Shown one piece after another: positions 1 to 11,443 of a DNA stretch of 64,000 nt (position 1 is the first letter of the stretch; every line of letters begins with the position of its first letter). The notes beneath the pieces were generated by a model. It saw only the letters and a program-made list of their open reading frames with translations. It ran no database searches and was not told the DNA's origin. A program made the position numbers and the translations under genes. Source of the stretch: Moniliella sp. 'wahieum' (lineage: Eukaryota > Basidiomycota > Moniliellomycetes > Moniliellales > Moniliellaceae); the NCBI GenBank assembly GCA_003971905.1, contig RSEE01000141.1, forward strand, positions 62,001 through 126,000. The letters run 5' to 3'.

Positions 1-490
1 AGAGGCGCCGGGGCAGGCTGTGGGTGTGTCTTGTGTCTTGTCACACTGTCACCTGGGCCGGCGAACGCGGAGCATAGCCAGGCGTGGCCCAAGGGGAGCC
101 GATGGGCCTGCGCGCATCCTAGGCTGCTGGAAGGCAGCCGGCGTGGTGGTGGTGGGTGGGGGCGGGGGCGGCCGAGGCGAGGGGGGCGGGTGGATGCTGC
201 CCGGGGGAGCGAGGGGAGCGAGGGAGGGCGCTGAGGGTTGAGGCTGAGGTGGCCGTACCTGGCTGCCCACAGCCGGCCATGACACGATGGTGTCCATCCT
301 GCGCTGGGATCAATTGCACATTTCAACTTCAACCACCCCGTGCAGCCTGCAACTTTCACCTGCGTGCTCGAACCAGCGCACTTGCACCGAGCAGCGCCGT
401 CCGCCTCCCGCGCCCCCTCCCGCCCTAACCGCTCGGCGGCCCCCCACCACCCACACCTGCCCGCCCCTGCCCCCGCCGCCGCCCCCCGCC
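1..490. other. GC-rich upstream region of the V-ATPase f gene
   Basis: No gene is supported here. The stretch is G-rich then C-rich (homopurine/homopyrimidine runs such as 150-200 and 380-490), which keeps reading frames open on both strands without recognisable protein. It presumably holds the promoter and 5' UTR of the gene starting at 491. No TATA box or known site is evident. Confidence 0.4.
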
Positions 491-852
491 ATGTCGTCGC
501 CCCCTGCGTCTGCGTCTGTGGTCGGCATCGGCAGCGCCAGCTGCTGCACCTCCTCAGCTCCTTTGGCGTTGTCTTTCTCGCCGTCATTGGCTGGGGTACG
601 ACCACGACTGGGAAGGTACGTCCCCATCCCATCCCCCCCTCTGCACGCGCCTTCGTCCCCCTCCTCTGCTGACCTTGCCTCGCCTCTCGTCCTGGCATAC
701 GACCAGCCTTCATGGGCTCCACCTCCGACCCCAAAGACGGGCATGCTGTTGCGCACACATGCTACACCGTCGCCTTCATCTACGCCTGCTTCCTCGCCTT
801 TTGCATGTGCCAAATCGGGGTCAACAAGCGGTACAGCCGCGTCCAGATCTGA
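491..852 (+). CDS. V-type proton ATPase subunit f (RNASEK / YPR170W-B family)
   Basis: This is a small two-helix membrane subunit of the V-ATPase Vo sector, which acidifies vacuoles and Golgi. Exon 1 (491-615) encodes MSSPPASASVVGIG, then SASCCT, then a helix read as LSSFGVVFLAVIG. Exon 2 (707-852) encodes FMGSTSDPKDGHAVAHTCY, a second helix and CQIGVNKRYSRVQI. The yeast protein has the same order: CCT, SAFGVV, F.GS..DP.DG.AVAHT.Y, then a second helix. The intron is 616-706 (GTACGT..CAG). The frame breaks twice by one missing base: after the ACC codon at 548-550, where one extra base would give the conserved CCTVLSSFGVV, and at the exon 2 junction (707). The start is the ATG in GCCATGT. Expected length is about 90 residues. 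Family assignment is confident; the breaks are probably assembly errors. Confidence 0.85.
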
Positions 853-1641
853 GGTGCGAGAGGGGACGCGCCCTAGTCTGCATCCTACCCTACCGTAATC
901 TCATATCTTTCGACCACCTTCCTCCACGACATATGGACCGGGGACAAGCCAACCCGCCCTCCTTTCTATTCTTTGCTCTTTCCCCCTTGCCCCCCCTTTC
1001 GGCTGCATCGATCCGCGATCCTCCGACATGAGTGCACGGGAGGGTCTTTCAATGGAGCAGCCTGACCAGCTGGGTTCACTGCAGCTTTCTTTTTCTACCA
1101 TGGGCTTCATGTGCATCCTTTCCTTACGCACAGTACAGCTCGAGGTTTCGAGCGGGAACACATTTGATAGTGACGACGGGAACAGCTCGTCTTTAAACCA
1201 GACAGAAGAAAACATACAACAATTACAGAAAGGGGGGGGGGGGTTCTTCGCCACTGTTAGTTCAGCGCGCGGGGGAGAAACGGAGAGAGAGAGAGAGGCG
1301 AAGAGAGAAAAAAACGAGAAAGGGAAAACATATACCCAACCAAGTACTAGTAGCCCATAGCTGCACAACCACGATATGCACCACACGGATTCAACTTCCG
1401 CCGCTCTTTACGCGGTTAGTACCGTCCCCTCTTGACCGTTACGTTGGTGACGATGGGAACAGCCAGAAGGGTGGTAACGTGCCCGCCCAACGCCGGCAGA
1501 GAGGCCCGTACGCCCGTCTCGCCCCACGCTTGCAAGTCTACATCCCGTTGCGTCACAGCCCACAGGAATTTACTCATCTCCCCACTTGCCCCGGGAGCGG
1601 ATCCAGCGGGACATCGATCAACCGGGTGTGCAGCACCCGTT
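853..1641. other. Intergenic region, no gene seen
   Basis: This is the convergent 3' space between the V-ATPase f gene and the minus-strand gene ending at 1642. It contains a G run (about 1233-1242) and a GA-rich stretch (1278-1330). A 161-codon minus-strand frame (901-1386) begins with GTG and has no recognisable sequence, so I do not call it. Confidence 0.4.
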
Positions 1642-4041
1642 TCATCTCAGTTTCGTTCCCCCCTGGACTGGGAGCCAAGTAAGACTAGTGGCGGCCCAGG
1701 TGGGCAGACGGATATGAGAAAAGGCGCCTGGCGGGAGCGGGGAAGGGAGGTGGAGCGGCGGTTCAGAAGGTACCTCGGTCCAGGTGGAAGGGTCGTCCAA
1801 GAGAGGGAGGAAGGAGAGGTCGACCGGATGGGTAGGCTTGGCAGCTGGCTGGAGCTGGGTCGGTGATGCGGGGAGATGCTTCGTCGTCGTCGCGTTCACC
1901 TCATCTTCCGGCGGGAGAGAAACCAGGACCATGTCAGGCCAAAGGGCATGGAGTTGGATGTCGACCGGGTCGAGTTCGGCGGGCAGGTGAATTTCCGCGG
2001 TAAAGTCGGCGGTGACGGTGAGCTTGTGTGGGCCAAATGGATGCGGACGGAGAGAGACGTTATGAAACGCTGGGTTCTGCACTAGTTCCGGTAGATTCAT
2101 CAGGGCGTCGCTTGGTCCGGGATGGCCTGGGCGCGGAAGGAGGTTAGCCAGCGGGGCCAGGTCCAGCGCGTACTCGACTTTCTTCCAGATGGAGCAGAGC
2201 CAAGAAGGCACCTGCATCCCCAGCTCGGCTCGTGCACAGGCATCGCCTCCCCGGACAAGAAGCGGACTCGGTAGACCTTGGAGCCATCCAGCCAAAAAGG
2301 CATCCAGTGCGTCCCCCGCATCCGGGAGGTCCATGTCGTCCATGTCGGACAAGGGACGAATCTGCCCCTGCAATGTGACAAGTGTCGAGCCATTGCTCAA
2401 GCTAAACGGGAGCAACTCCATCGTGACCAATCTGTGGGCGGGACTTGAATCGAGCCAACCTTGCGCGAGGGAAGATCGAGCTCGATCGGGACGGTGAAGG
2501 GCCAGTCGATCTCGAACGGGGCAAAGATTGCACTGGATACGTGCACTGCCACTTTCCATCCGATCCCGCCTCGACTGACCACAGGGGGCTCCGTCTCTGC
2601 TCCTGCCTTGGCCAAAGAAAGCGGGCTAAACGACGCAGAGGAAAGCTGTACCTTGAAGTGATTTCCCACTGATCCCACCATCCCCCGGACGGGTCGTCAT
2701 GACTGCCACTGCCGCTCCCATCGTCCGGGCCAGAAATACCAGAAAAGCAACGGAGCGCACGCAACAAAGGCGCACTCACCCTGAACTCCACCGGGCCATG
2801 GGTACCATGCACCCAAGTTGACAAGTGACCGATCCGCTTCAGTGGCCAACCAGGGGGGCCTTGAGGTACGTCCGGGAGCAAGGGCCATTGCTGGACAGCC
2901 TTGGCGGCTTCCGTTATGGAAAGGGCAGCGAGGGATACGTTGGAAACGTGCACGTCCGCCCTGAGCCGCTGGTCATATCCGGGGAAGAGGTGGGGCCGAC
3001 ACGATCCGGCTCAGGTTCCTCTGCCGTCGAAGACTTTGTTTCGGAGAGAGGCACGACGTGGGCCTTGATGTGCACAGGGTACAGAGCCACATCTTCCCCC
3101 ACCCCCGACCTGGGAGGAAGGGAACCACAAGAGACCACGCCTTCTACTGGGCGGAGCGGACGAGACCGGGTCAAAGGTAATGTCAACATGCCCTCCATCA
3201 AAGGGGGGAAAAGGGCAGTCTGAGACAGTGCATCGACCACATGCTGATGCACAATTGATTCTGCTTCCAAAGCATCACCAGTCGTAGCCGCCGTAGCAGG
3301 GCAGACGCTGTCCATGATGGGGTCCAACTTGAATTCAGGCAAGGAAGAGGGGGGCCAAGCTTGGGCTTGGTTGACTCTGGTGGGACCGAGCTGGAGCTGA
3401 ATGGCGTGCACTTGTCGGATCCCAGCATGGACGAGGGAGAGGCCCACGTATCGGTAAGAGCAGAGAGGGCGTTGCACCAACTGGGATACCTGGGGCGGCA
3501 CCGGATTGCCCACCAAGGCAGGCCACACTGCTCCGTCCACCAAACCCGAGGCCTGGGCTGCCGCCATCCACTCGTCGGCGGCATTGTGGAGATCCACGCC
3601 CATACAGACCTGGGTGTACACGTCCATGGTGTCATCGGTCCGTTTCTTAATCTGCACCCGCACGGGGGTGGGCTTATCGCTGGGGGCGTCAGGGTTGGCC
3701 AAGTCGCCACCGACCAAGAGCGCGCGACGGGCAATGGCCTCCTGTTCGGCCTGCGGGGGCTGAGCCCGTAGCGAGTCAAGCAGAGGAAGCAGAACCACGA
3801 TCACAGCAGCAAAGATAGCCACGAAACCAAGTGCGGTGACCGCAAGCAAGACAGCGGCGAGCTTGCGGGTGCGTGTGCCACGGCGGGCCCAGGCAGGCAG
3901 CCACGGGGACGGCTTGGCGACGAGAAGAAGAGGTGGGGGCTGCGCTCCATCGCTCCCGTGTGCCTCCACGTCGGGGGAGGAGGAGGAGGAGGAGACGAGG
4001 GGGGGCAGCAGCTCTGCGGCGGCCGGCATCGGCTGGGCCAT
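1642..4041 (-). CDS. Unrecognised single-pass membrane protein (frame-broken)
   Basis: I do not recognise the family. The protein starts at 4041 (CAACCATGGCC, a strong Kozak context, preferred over upstream in-frame codons). It has an acidic/Pro/Ser-rich N-terminal tail of about 65 residues, then a hydrophobic segment (LAAVLLAVTALGFVAIFAAV) followed by basic flanks on the N side. The rest is a large non-cytoplasmic-looking region of roughly 650 residues, with several frame changes: near 2970 (only after a shift does it read LRADVHVSNVSLAALSI), near 2660 and near 2440. A likely intron begins GTGAGT near 2780. The topology (short N tail, one helix, large lumenal domain) resembles vacuolar Tag1/DUF3712-type proteins, but no diagnostic motif was seen, so this is only a guess. 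It is divergently transcribed from the Mrs2 gene, 304 bp away. Confidence 0.6.
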
Positions 4042-4345
4042 GGTTGCGTCTGTTGCTAGCAGAGGGGCTGGCTGATACGATGGCGGTGATGTGCTGAAAA
4101 AAGGCAATATTGCCGGAGAGCGAACTGAAGCTAACAAAAGGTTTTAACCGTGCCTGATTTCACTCACCGGTCACCTTCTTCCGCCCTGAGATCTTTGTCT
4201 GAGAGCCAACACCAACGCCGACGGCCACGGCGCCGCCACCATCCGCTTCGGGACACATTGCTTGCCGCCCTGGCTGCCTCCGGTTCATCCCCCTCGCTAT
4301 CACGCCCGCTCTGAGTTGATCCCCCTGCTCCACGACTGCTGGGCC
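4042..4345. promoter_or_regulatory. Shared promoter region of two divergent genes
   Basis: 304 bp separate the start of the minus-strand membrane protein (4041) and of Mrs2 (4346), so both must be driven from here. The sequence changes from a mixed AT-richer part (4080-4180) to C-rich. No individual site could be assigned. Confidence 0.4.
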
Positions 4346-5982
4346 ATGCCCAAGCTGCGGGTGCTCCTCGCCTCCGTTCTCACCGTGAGCCCCAGCCTCG
4401 GCTTACGGCTTGGTCCCCGTCATCTGGCTCGGCCAATCGCTTTCCCTCCTCCCCTCCCTGTGCCCTCGACCTTGCGCTCGCTCACCACTTGCTCCCCTAC
4501 CCACGCTGTCTCCAACTCCTCCCGCCGCCCACCCCGTCCGCAATGGACCCACCTCGGTCCGGGCCTGGTGAGCGGGACGGGCCTGTCGTCGTCGAAGCAA
4601 ACGTTGCTGCTCCGCTGCACGGTGGTGGACCACGATGGCCACAGCCGTGTGGTCAGTGGCGACTTTCTCAAGGCGGCGCTGTGTGCTGCGCATGGGCTGG
4701 AAGTGCGTGACTTGCGGAAAATCGATTCGCGCGTGCCCAACGTTGTGCCTACCATCCTCGTTCGTCGAGGCGCATTCCTCGTGAATATGTTGCACATCCG
4801 TGCGCTCGTCAAGCACGATACGGTCCTCCTGTTTGATGGGTTCGTACCCTCCCTGGTCTCCTCCCCGGTCTCTCTAGTCTCCTCTCTAGTCTCCCACTTG
4901 ATGTTTCCTGTTGCTGACTGGCACGTATGCGCACCGATAGTTACGGATCGTCCAACAGCCAGCTGCACAATGCCTTCGTTCACAACCTCGAACACAACCT
5001 TCGCCTTGCGCCTAGCTCCGCCAGCCACGCAAGTTCGTTGACGGGAGCTGCGCTGCCGTACGAGTTTCGTCGTGCGCTCGAGTCGATCCTTGCGTCTGTG
5101 TTGGAAGCGTTGCAGATCGAGCTGGAGGGGGTACGACAGTTGGTTCTCGAGCTGCTCATCTTGCTTGACCAACAAATCGATCGGGACAAGTTACGTACGC
5201 TACTGGCGTGCCGACGCAAAGTGGGGGACTTGTTATCGCGCGCGCGTGGGGTGAAAGGGGCGGTGGTGGAGGTGCTGGAGAGTGATGAGGATATGGCTTT
5301 GATGCATCTGAGCGATGCGGCGCAAGGCCAGCCGCGTACGCCGGAGAGTTTGGCGTGGCAGTACGATGCGCTGGAGTTGATGTTGGAGTCGGTGGACAAG
5401 CAGTTGGAAGAGGTGATTTCCCACACGGACCAAATGCAAGATACGATTGACAGTTCGCAAGAGATTGTGGAACTGTTGCTGGATGCGAATCGGAACCAAC
5501 TGTTGGCGATGGAGTTGCGCACGTCCATGTTGACTATGGGCGCATCGGCCGCAACGTTGATTGCAGCCTTGTTTGGGATGAACTTAACCTCCGGCTTGGA
5601 GGAAGAGGTGCACAGTTTCTTGGCCGTCTGTGCTGCAGCGAGTGTCGTGGCAGGCGCAGTGTGCCTCGCGGGCATCCGTCGCATCCGCAACATCCAACGC
5701 GTCGGACTGGGCCGAACGGCACTCGGCTCCTTAGGCCCCGTGCCAGCCAGTATCCACCCTTTCGCACCTCCCAACGCTACCCCCCCCTCCCCTTGCCCTT
5801 GCCCTTCCCCCTCCCCTCCCCTCCTCCTCCTCCTCCTCCCTCGCATCCCTAGTCTACTTGTATTGATACCATTTGCATATCCTATGGCCATCTACCTCGT
5901 TGTACCCTCCCAAAAAAGAGCAAGACAGAGGGAGCGTGGCGTAATTGATGAGTTACTGCAACCTCACCTCAACAAGATCTAG
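4346..5982 (+). CDS. MRS2: Mrs2/Lpe10-type mitochondrial inner-membrane Mg2+ channel (CorA superfamily)
   Basis: Forms a pentameric Mg2+ channel importing Mg2+ into the mitochondrial matrix. Exon 1 is 4346-4839 and exon 2 is 4941-5982. The intron 4840-4940 splits a Gly codon (FDG/YGSSN), and phases agree without any correction, giving about 511 residues, slightly longer than yeast Mrs2. Recognisable parts are RKIDSRVPNVVPTILVRR and HDTVLLFDG in the N domain, LPYEFRRALESILASVLEAL, then a long coiled coil, then the diagnostic GMN motif in LIAALFGMNLTSG between two hydrophobic segments. The N-terminus is basic and hydroxylated (MPKLRVLLASVLTVS), consistent with mitochondrial import. The C-terminal tail after GLGRTALGS is Pro-rich and poorly constrained. 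This is one of the few genes here with an unbroken frame. Confidence 0.93.
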
Positions 5983-6039
5983 ACCCCGAAGGATGTGCAA
6001 CTGCAACCCCGGTGGCACCATGGTCTTTCTCACCACCGC

Positions 6040-9000
6040 CTAGTTCCCAGAGTCCATCGGCACTGGGCCCAAGACCGGATCGAAACGGTAACGCTGCAGC
6101 TGAGAGGCTGAGAACCAGAAGGTTAGAACGAGGAGGCTGAGAACCGGAAAGTTGAGAACCGGAAAGTTGAGACCCGGAAAGTTGAGATCCGGAAAGTTGA
6201 GATCCGGAAAGTTGAGACCCGAAAGTTGAGAACCGGAAAGTTGAGTACCAGAACCGGCAAAGGGAAGACCGGGAGGTTGAAACCCGGGAGGGAGACTGGG
6301 GAGGACCAGGTTCTGTGGCCGCTCACCCTCACGCGCAACCTCATGCGCAACCTCACGTGGCACAGGAAGCGACCAGAGGGCGAACGAGAGAGCAGTAGGG
6401 CGAACTTGGGTGGGATGATGCAGATGTCCAGGTTGACCCGGTTGCCCAGGTTGTCCAAATTGACCAACTTGCCCCACTTGCCCCACTTGCCCAGAGTGGC
6501 TAGACTGCCCAGACGGCGCAGCTTGCCCAGGCCAAGCGGACAACCGACCCACCCCCGCTGCTCCCCTCGACCCCGACGCGCGCGACACACCCGACCCCGA
6601 GTCTACCGACGCCCCAGCCGCGACGGGGGACCGAGGGCGAAGGGGAACGCCCACATTCTCCTGGGATCCACCAAGCTACGTGTCGAAGCCGGGTAGGCGT
6701 CGTAGGCGTCGTTGTGCCATGCCTGCTGAGCCACCGTCTGAGGCATCGCAGCCATCATAGCCATCAAATCGGGTACCGAGCCGGGTACCGAGTTGGGCAC
6801 TAGGTCGGGTGCAACTTCGGGCGCCATATCGGGCGCCATATCGGGTACCATATCGGGCACCACGGGTGCGATCTCGGGTACCCCCTCGGACCCCACCTCG
6901 GGCCGCACCTCGGAACCACCTGGCCCGCCGGGTTTGGGTCGGGCGCAAGGTCGAGCGGGGCAAACGGAGCAAAGTGAGAATGGGAACCCGAGTCCGACCC
7001 CGAACCCGACCTCGACCTCGAACCTGCACCTGAACCTGAGCCTGAGCCTGAACCAGGCCGTGGGCCGGGGGCGGAGGCGGACGCGGGACGGGGAGGAGGA
7101 AGAGGGCGAGGCGGGGGAGGGAGGACCAGCGAGGCGGACCTTGTGGGCGGTCGGGGAGGATGGGAGGGTAAGAGGGGGGGGTGGGAGGCGCGAAGGGCGG
7201 GTGGGCAGGGTCGATGGGGACGACCAGGGCAGGTGGAGGTGGAGGTAGGTGGAGGAGGTGCCGCCAGAGGAGGTGGAGGAGCAAAGGAGGGAGAGGGAGA
7301 GGTTGTGGAGCGGGCTGTGGGCGGGGCAGGGTGAACCCTGTTCGATCGGGATCGGTGATCCCGGTGCGGCGGGGGGCTGCGGGCCAAGGGCGCTCGCGAC
7401 AGAGAGGAAAGGGAGGAAAGGGAAGAGAGGGAAAGAGGGAGGAAGGTGTGGTGTGCCGTGCGGAGGTAAGGTGCGGCAGGGCGAATGGGTCAGGCACCAA
7501 AGGAGGAGGCGCTAAGGCGACCGGTCCAAATGGGTGGGTGTACGTGTCGTACGACTCGGAGGTGGACGTGGATGTAGACGTCGACGTCGAGGTTGGTGTC
7601 GACGTACACACAGACGTAGACGTAGACGCCGATGCCGAAGCAGATACCGATGCGGACGCAGACGAAACCGAAACCAGTGAGGTGCGTGCGCCGGGTGGGT
7701 TCAAGCTCGATCGAGGCAGCGGCGGTAAGGCCGAGGAAAACGTATGTCGGTCCCAGGTTGGTCTGGGTTGGATACTATTAGGGCGTACGGTAGGTGCCGC
7801 CGACCCAGTCGGTTTCGGCCACCATTCTTCCCGATCAAACACGTGCCGCAACAAGTCTTCGTCCGTGGTGGTCGGTCGCCTTCTTTGGGTGCGGAGGAGG
7901 TACGAGCGAGAGGCACCCCCCACTCGTTCGGGGACGAAGGGCCGGATCCGGGCCACCATCGCCCCCGCAACGACATTTGAGTTGGTTGGGTTGGTTGAGA
8001 CGCTTGAGACAGCTGAGACGGGTGAGGCGGTTGAGGCTGAGGGTCGGCACTAGGGCTCCGCCAGTGCCCCCAGGTCGGCATGGTGCGTGGCGATCGGTCT
8101 TCTGGTGTATCCACCCGGCCCGGGGGCAAGGTGGGCGAACCGAAGAGCGGGCTGCGATAGGTGGGTGAGGCATAGGAAGGTGTGTAGGAGCGGTAGGGGA
8201 ACAAGCCTGCAGCAGCCAAGGTATCGGAGGACCGGACGGATGCGGCGGAGGAGCCCCTTGATGGGCCGGGTGGGGCAATGGGGGTGGAGGGAGGTCGGTC
8301 CGAAGGAGCTCGGTCCGAAAGAGGTCGGTCCGAAAGCGGTCGTTCCGAAAGAGGTCGTTCCGAAAGAGGTCGTTCCGAAAGAGGTCGTTCCGAAAGAGGT
8401 CGTTCCGAAGGAGGTCGGTCCCAGGGGGAAGGCCAAGGACTCGGGTCTCTCGTCTCCCTTGAAGCAGCCTCTTCGTCAGGTGGTAAGGAGTTCATGGCAG
8501 CGCGCATGGCAAGGTCAAGTATGTGCTCTCCGTCAGAGGATGCTTCTTCTTCCCTCTGTTCTGTGCTGCGACGATCTCGCCTCCGTTCGGCGCGGGCTTG
8601 AGCCGCAGCCTGTGGGTCGTACACGACCAACCCATCCCCGGACGAAGTAGCGCACCAGGCTCATGAGCAATGGACAGCACGTCCAATACGATCGACCGCG
8701 CTCGGGCAGAACCGAGGGGGGAAGCAGAGATAAGGTCGGGGGTGACGACCGAGCCTCTTTCCAAGCCTGGCCCCAACTCGTATCCCTCACAGCCCGAGAG
8801 GGGAGAGAAGGCATCGTCACACTTGACCGACGAACTTGGAGGGGCACAAAAGCCAACATAGCCCAGTCTTCAGGAACAGCCAACGGTGGAGCGTGGCACG
8901 CCAAGCGTCCTGCTACTTGAGCCAAGCCCGCCCGAAGCGTGCGCCAGCAAGAAAACGGTTCTGCCACACTCACCGGGCCATGACCGTGACGATGATGATG

Positions 9001-11443
9001 AAGACGGTGGGGCGGCAGTCGACCGGGCTCAGTTGGTGTGTCGGAAAGGTGCTGAGCTCGGCGGAGCGTGCCGCGCGCATGGGCATCGCAGCGGAGAAGG
9101 TACATGTTGGGCACGAGCCCACCGAGTCCCCACCCAGATGACAGGCAGAAGCCGAGGCAAGTGCTCTTCGGCACCACAGGCGGCCTCTAAGACATTGGCC
9201 AAGAGTGTGAGAACGTGGGACAGAAGCAGTTCCTCCACCTGCCGCAATTGACGGACCGACTCCTCTCTCTTCTTCCCCATGTTGGTCTGGGCGGGTCAGA
9301 CGCTGCCGGGTGCGCCGCGCCATCCAAACAGCCGAGATGCCCGAGACGAGCGTGTCAAGCAAATCGGCTGTGGCGGGGAGGTGAGACGCGAGACTACCCT
9401 CTGCGCCGGCCTGGAGCAACAACGCATCAAACTGAGCTTGAAGCCGCTCCATCAAATCCCTTTCTGGTCGTGCGAAATTCGTCAGACCGTCAGTCACGCG
9501 TACGCTCTGCCGACCAAGGCTTGTAACAACTCTGCTACGTCGGCAGGGGCCAGAGGACGACTGCTACTGGCGCTGCGAACAAAAAATGGTCAACAATTCC
9601 GTTCTGGGTAGTTAGGCAGTAACAAGGGAAAGAGAGGAGCAAGACGTAGACGTACCCCGAAGGAGACGGGCGTTGGGTCTTAGGCCGTTCAAGCGGTTCA
9701 ACAGCCGGGTCGAGCGCCTGTAGGAGCAGGGTAAAGATGGCGTGAAGACCCAGTACCTCTGTCCGCCACTGTGCCTCGACGGAACCCGGGCTGGGTGGTC
9801 CCCTGGTGGTAGCGGGATTGGCCCCGCTGCGCTCCCGACGAGGGGGAGGTACCGACGGAGGAGTGCCCACTGTTGTTTTCAGCAAACTTGATTGCCAGCG
9901 GTTCCGGGCGAAGGGCGAGCTGGGCGCGGTAAAAGCAGCCACGGCGGCCAAGGGGCCAGAGGAAGACGAAGACGAAGACGAAGGTAGACCCGACGAGAAA
10001 GGCGAGGCCGAAGAGGAGCCCGATAACTGCGAGACGACCGCGTTTGTCAGGCATGGCGCCTTGGGCAGCCAGTGCGCCGAGTTGACTCCAGGCGACCAGG
10101 AAGGATGGAGGAGATGGGCGGCGCGGTAGAGCGTGCCTGCCAATTCGGTGGGTGGGGGAACGGCCATTGGCTCAGGCGCTGTAGGCAGCGGGAGGGCGAT
10201 CCTGGGCGGAGAGAAGGTGGGGTGCGGGAAGGAAGGATCGGCAAAGGGGACTCCAGTGGGTCGGGGTATAATGGGTCGGAAAATTGGGGTGGGGAAGGCA
10301 TAACGGGCGGAGGCGGTGGGGGCGGTGACTTGGTTTCTGGAGCGTACGATAACGGTAAGGTTACCCCCTGACTTGCCGCGTACCGAGCCAGATCTCCCGT
10401 GCTGATCAACATGCGCGCCAAGATGCTACGGATGGGTTGGGCGGGGACGAGAAGCACGCGCTGCCCGAGTGGATGCGGTTTGGCGGGTGCCAAAAGTCCC
10501 TGGGAACGCAGCAGGAGGAGACCATGGGCAACATGGGCAGCATGCAACGTGCCTTGCTCTTCTTCCTCTGCCGGGTGGTGGCGCATTCACACCGGGGCGG
10601 CGTTGGGTCCGTGCCCGCCACCGCAATCTGTGTACCAGCCGCTTCGGCGCGGCAGCAGCAGAAACGTACATGGGAAGGCTAAACCCATCGATTGTTTCAG
10701 CCACGAGGCCGAGCCAAAAGGCCCATTCATCCAGCAAAAACTGGCGCAGATGCGCGCTGGCCGCCGGACGGGTCCGAGCAGCATCGCGAAGACGGGTGTA
10801 AAATGCATAGGTCGTCTCGCTCCACAGATGGTCGGCCGCGGCAAGGCGAGCGGTGGGAGCGCGCGAGGGGATGGGTCGTCCCCCCTTGCACGGCGACGGT
10901 CGTCCGGGTGGTGCTTCCGGACCGGGTGCGAGACGGTCCGCGCGCCGAGGCACCCGACACGGTGCGCTCGGGAGCCAGGAGGAGGCGTTTGAGGTTACGA
11001 CGGAGTAGCGTGCGTGCCGCCTCGACCTGGCCTGCGGAGCATTCTGACGGGCGAGAAGTGCTTGGAGCTCGGCCTCTTGCGCCTGGGCACACTCCACATG
11101 TCGGCGGGACGGTCGCGGGCGGGGGACTGGATGGCGACGCGCGCACGGGCCACGGCCGCGTTAGGCATGCGGGGACGAGGTGCGGCAGAGTAGGCGATGG
11201 TGCGAGACGTATGGCCGAGCGGGGCGAGCGGGAGATGGCGTACGGGGCGCGGGTAGATTTGCGCGGCGGGTGGGGCGCCAGGGGGGAGGCAGGGCCGGGT
11301 GCGAGCAAACGGGCCAGATGGCGGTCAAGCTCTTCGAGCGACCCGGAGGGCGGCAGGGCGTCCGCAGCGTTTGGCGGAACGCGAGCAGCTGGGGCCGCGG
11401 ACGCGGCGGCGGTGGTGGTGCGCGTGGGGTGGGCCGAGTGCAT
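6040..11443 (-). CDS. Long Ser/Pro-rich protein with coding tandem repeats, unrecognised (frame-broken)
   Basis: Function unknown. The probable start is the ATG at 11443 (MHSAHPTRTTTAAAS) and the probable stop is at 6040-6042 after FDPVLGPVPMDSGN. Pieces that look like real protein, in order: SGSLEELDRHLARLL; an aromatic/alpha-helical stretch near 10830-10680 (LWSETTYAFYTRLRDAARTR, LLDEWAFWLGLVAETIDGF); PIRSILARMLISTGDLARY; GLHAIFTLLLQALDPAVEP (about 9720); an intron near 9655-9570 (GTACGT..CAG); DVAELLQALVGRAYA; DLMERLQAQFDALLLQAG; EESVRQLRQVEELLLSHVL; one hydrophobic segment (PTVFIIIVTVMAR, about 9010) followed by GTGAGT; then a disordered region built of repeats (listed separately). Frames change many times, so one gene or two adjacent genes cannot be settled. 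The helical N-terminal half with one membrane segment has no family I can name. Confidence 0.5.
6110..6260 (-). repeat. Coding minisatellite, 15-bp unit
   Basis: On the minus strand the protein reads LNFPDLNFPDLNFPGLNFPVLNFP, from units of about 15 bp whose plus strand is GGAAAGTTGAGAACC with substitutions. About nine units lie in tandem, one shortened by a base (near 6222). It lies in the C-terminal part of the long Ser/Pro-rich gene. Confidence 0.85.
6421..6510 (-). repeat. Coding tandem repeat, 9-bp unit (Gly-Gln-Val/Pro)
   Basis: The minus-strand protein reads GQVGQVGQVGQFGQPGQPGQPG. The plus strand is a run of TTGCCCCAC-like nonamers. It is in the same gene as the 15-bp repeat and keeps the frame because unit length is a multiple of three. 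Confidence 0.8.
6770..6880 (-). repeat. Coding tandem repeat, 12-bp unit (P-D-M/L-V/A)
   Basis: The minus-strand protein reads PDMVPDMAPDMAPEVAPDL then VPNSVPGSVPDL, from about nine 12-bp units (plus strand like GGGCGCCATATC). It is part of the repeat-rich C-terminal half of the long minus-strand gene. Confidence 0.8.
7555..7680 (-). repeat. Coding Ser-X dipeptide repeat (6-bp unit)
   Basis: The minus-strand protein reads SASASVSASASASTSTS and then STSTSTSTSTSTSES, from GACGTA/GACGTC-type hexamers on the plus strand. Such Ser/Thr dipeptide tracts are usually disordered and length-variable. Confidence 0.8.
8285..8415 (-). repeat. Coding tandem repeat, 15-bp unit (SERPL/SDRPL)
   Basis: The minus-strand protein reads PPSERPLSERPLSERPLSER and continues SDRPLSDRAPSDRPPS. 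The plus strand is a near-perfect array of AAAGAGGTCGTTCCG pentadecamers with substitutions at the edges. The repeated Ser-Glu/Asp-Arg unit would make a basic/acidic disordered tract. Confidence 0.9.

Noticed and set aside
901..1386. 161-codon minus-strand frame with hydrophobic segments
   Set aside because: Starts with GTG; hydrophobicity comes from reading a GA-rich tract on the other strand.
4980..5891. 303-codon minus-strand open frame
   Set aside because: It lies wholly antisense to the well-supported Mrs2 exon 2 and is rich in Ser/Arg as expected for a mirror frame.
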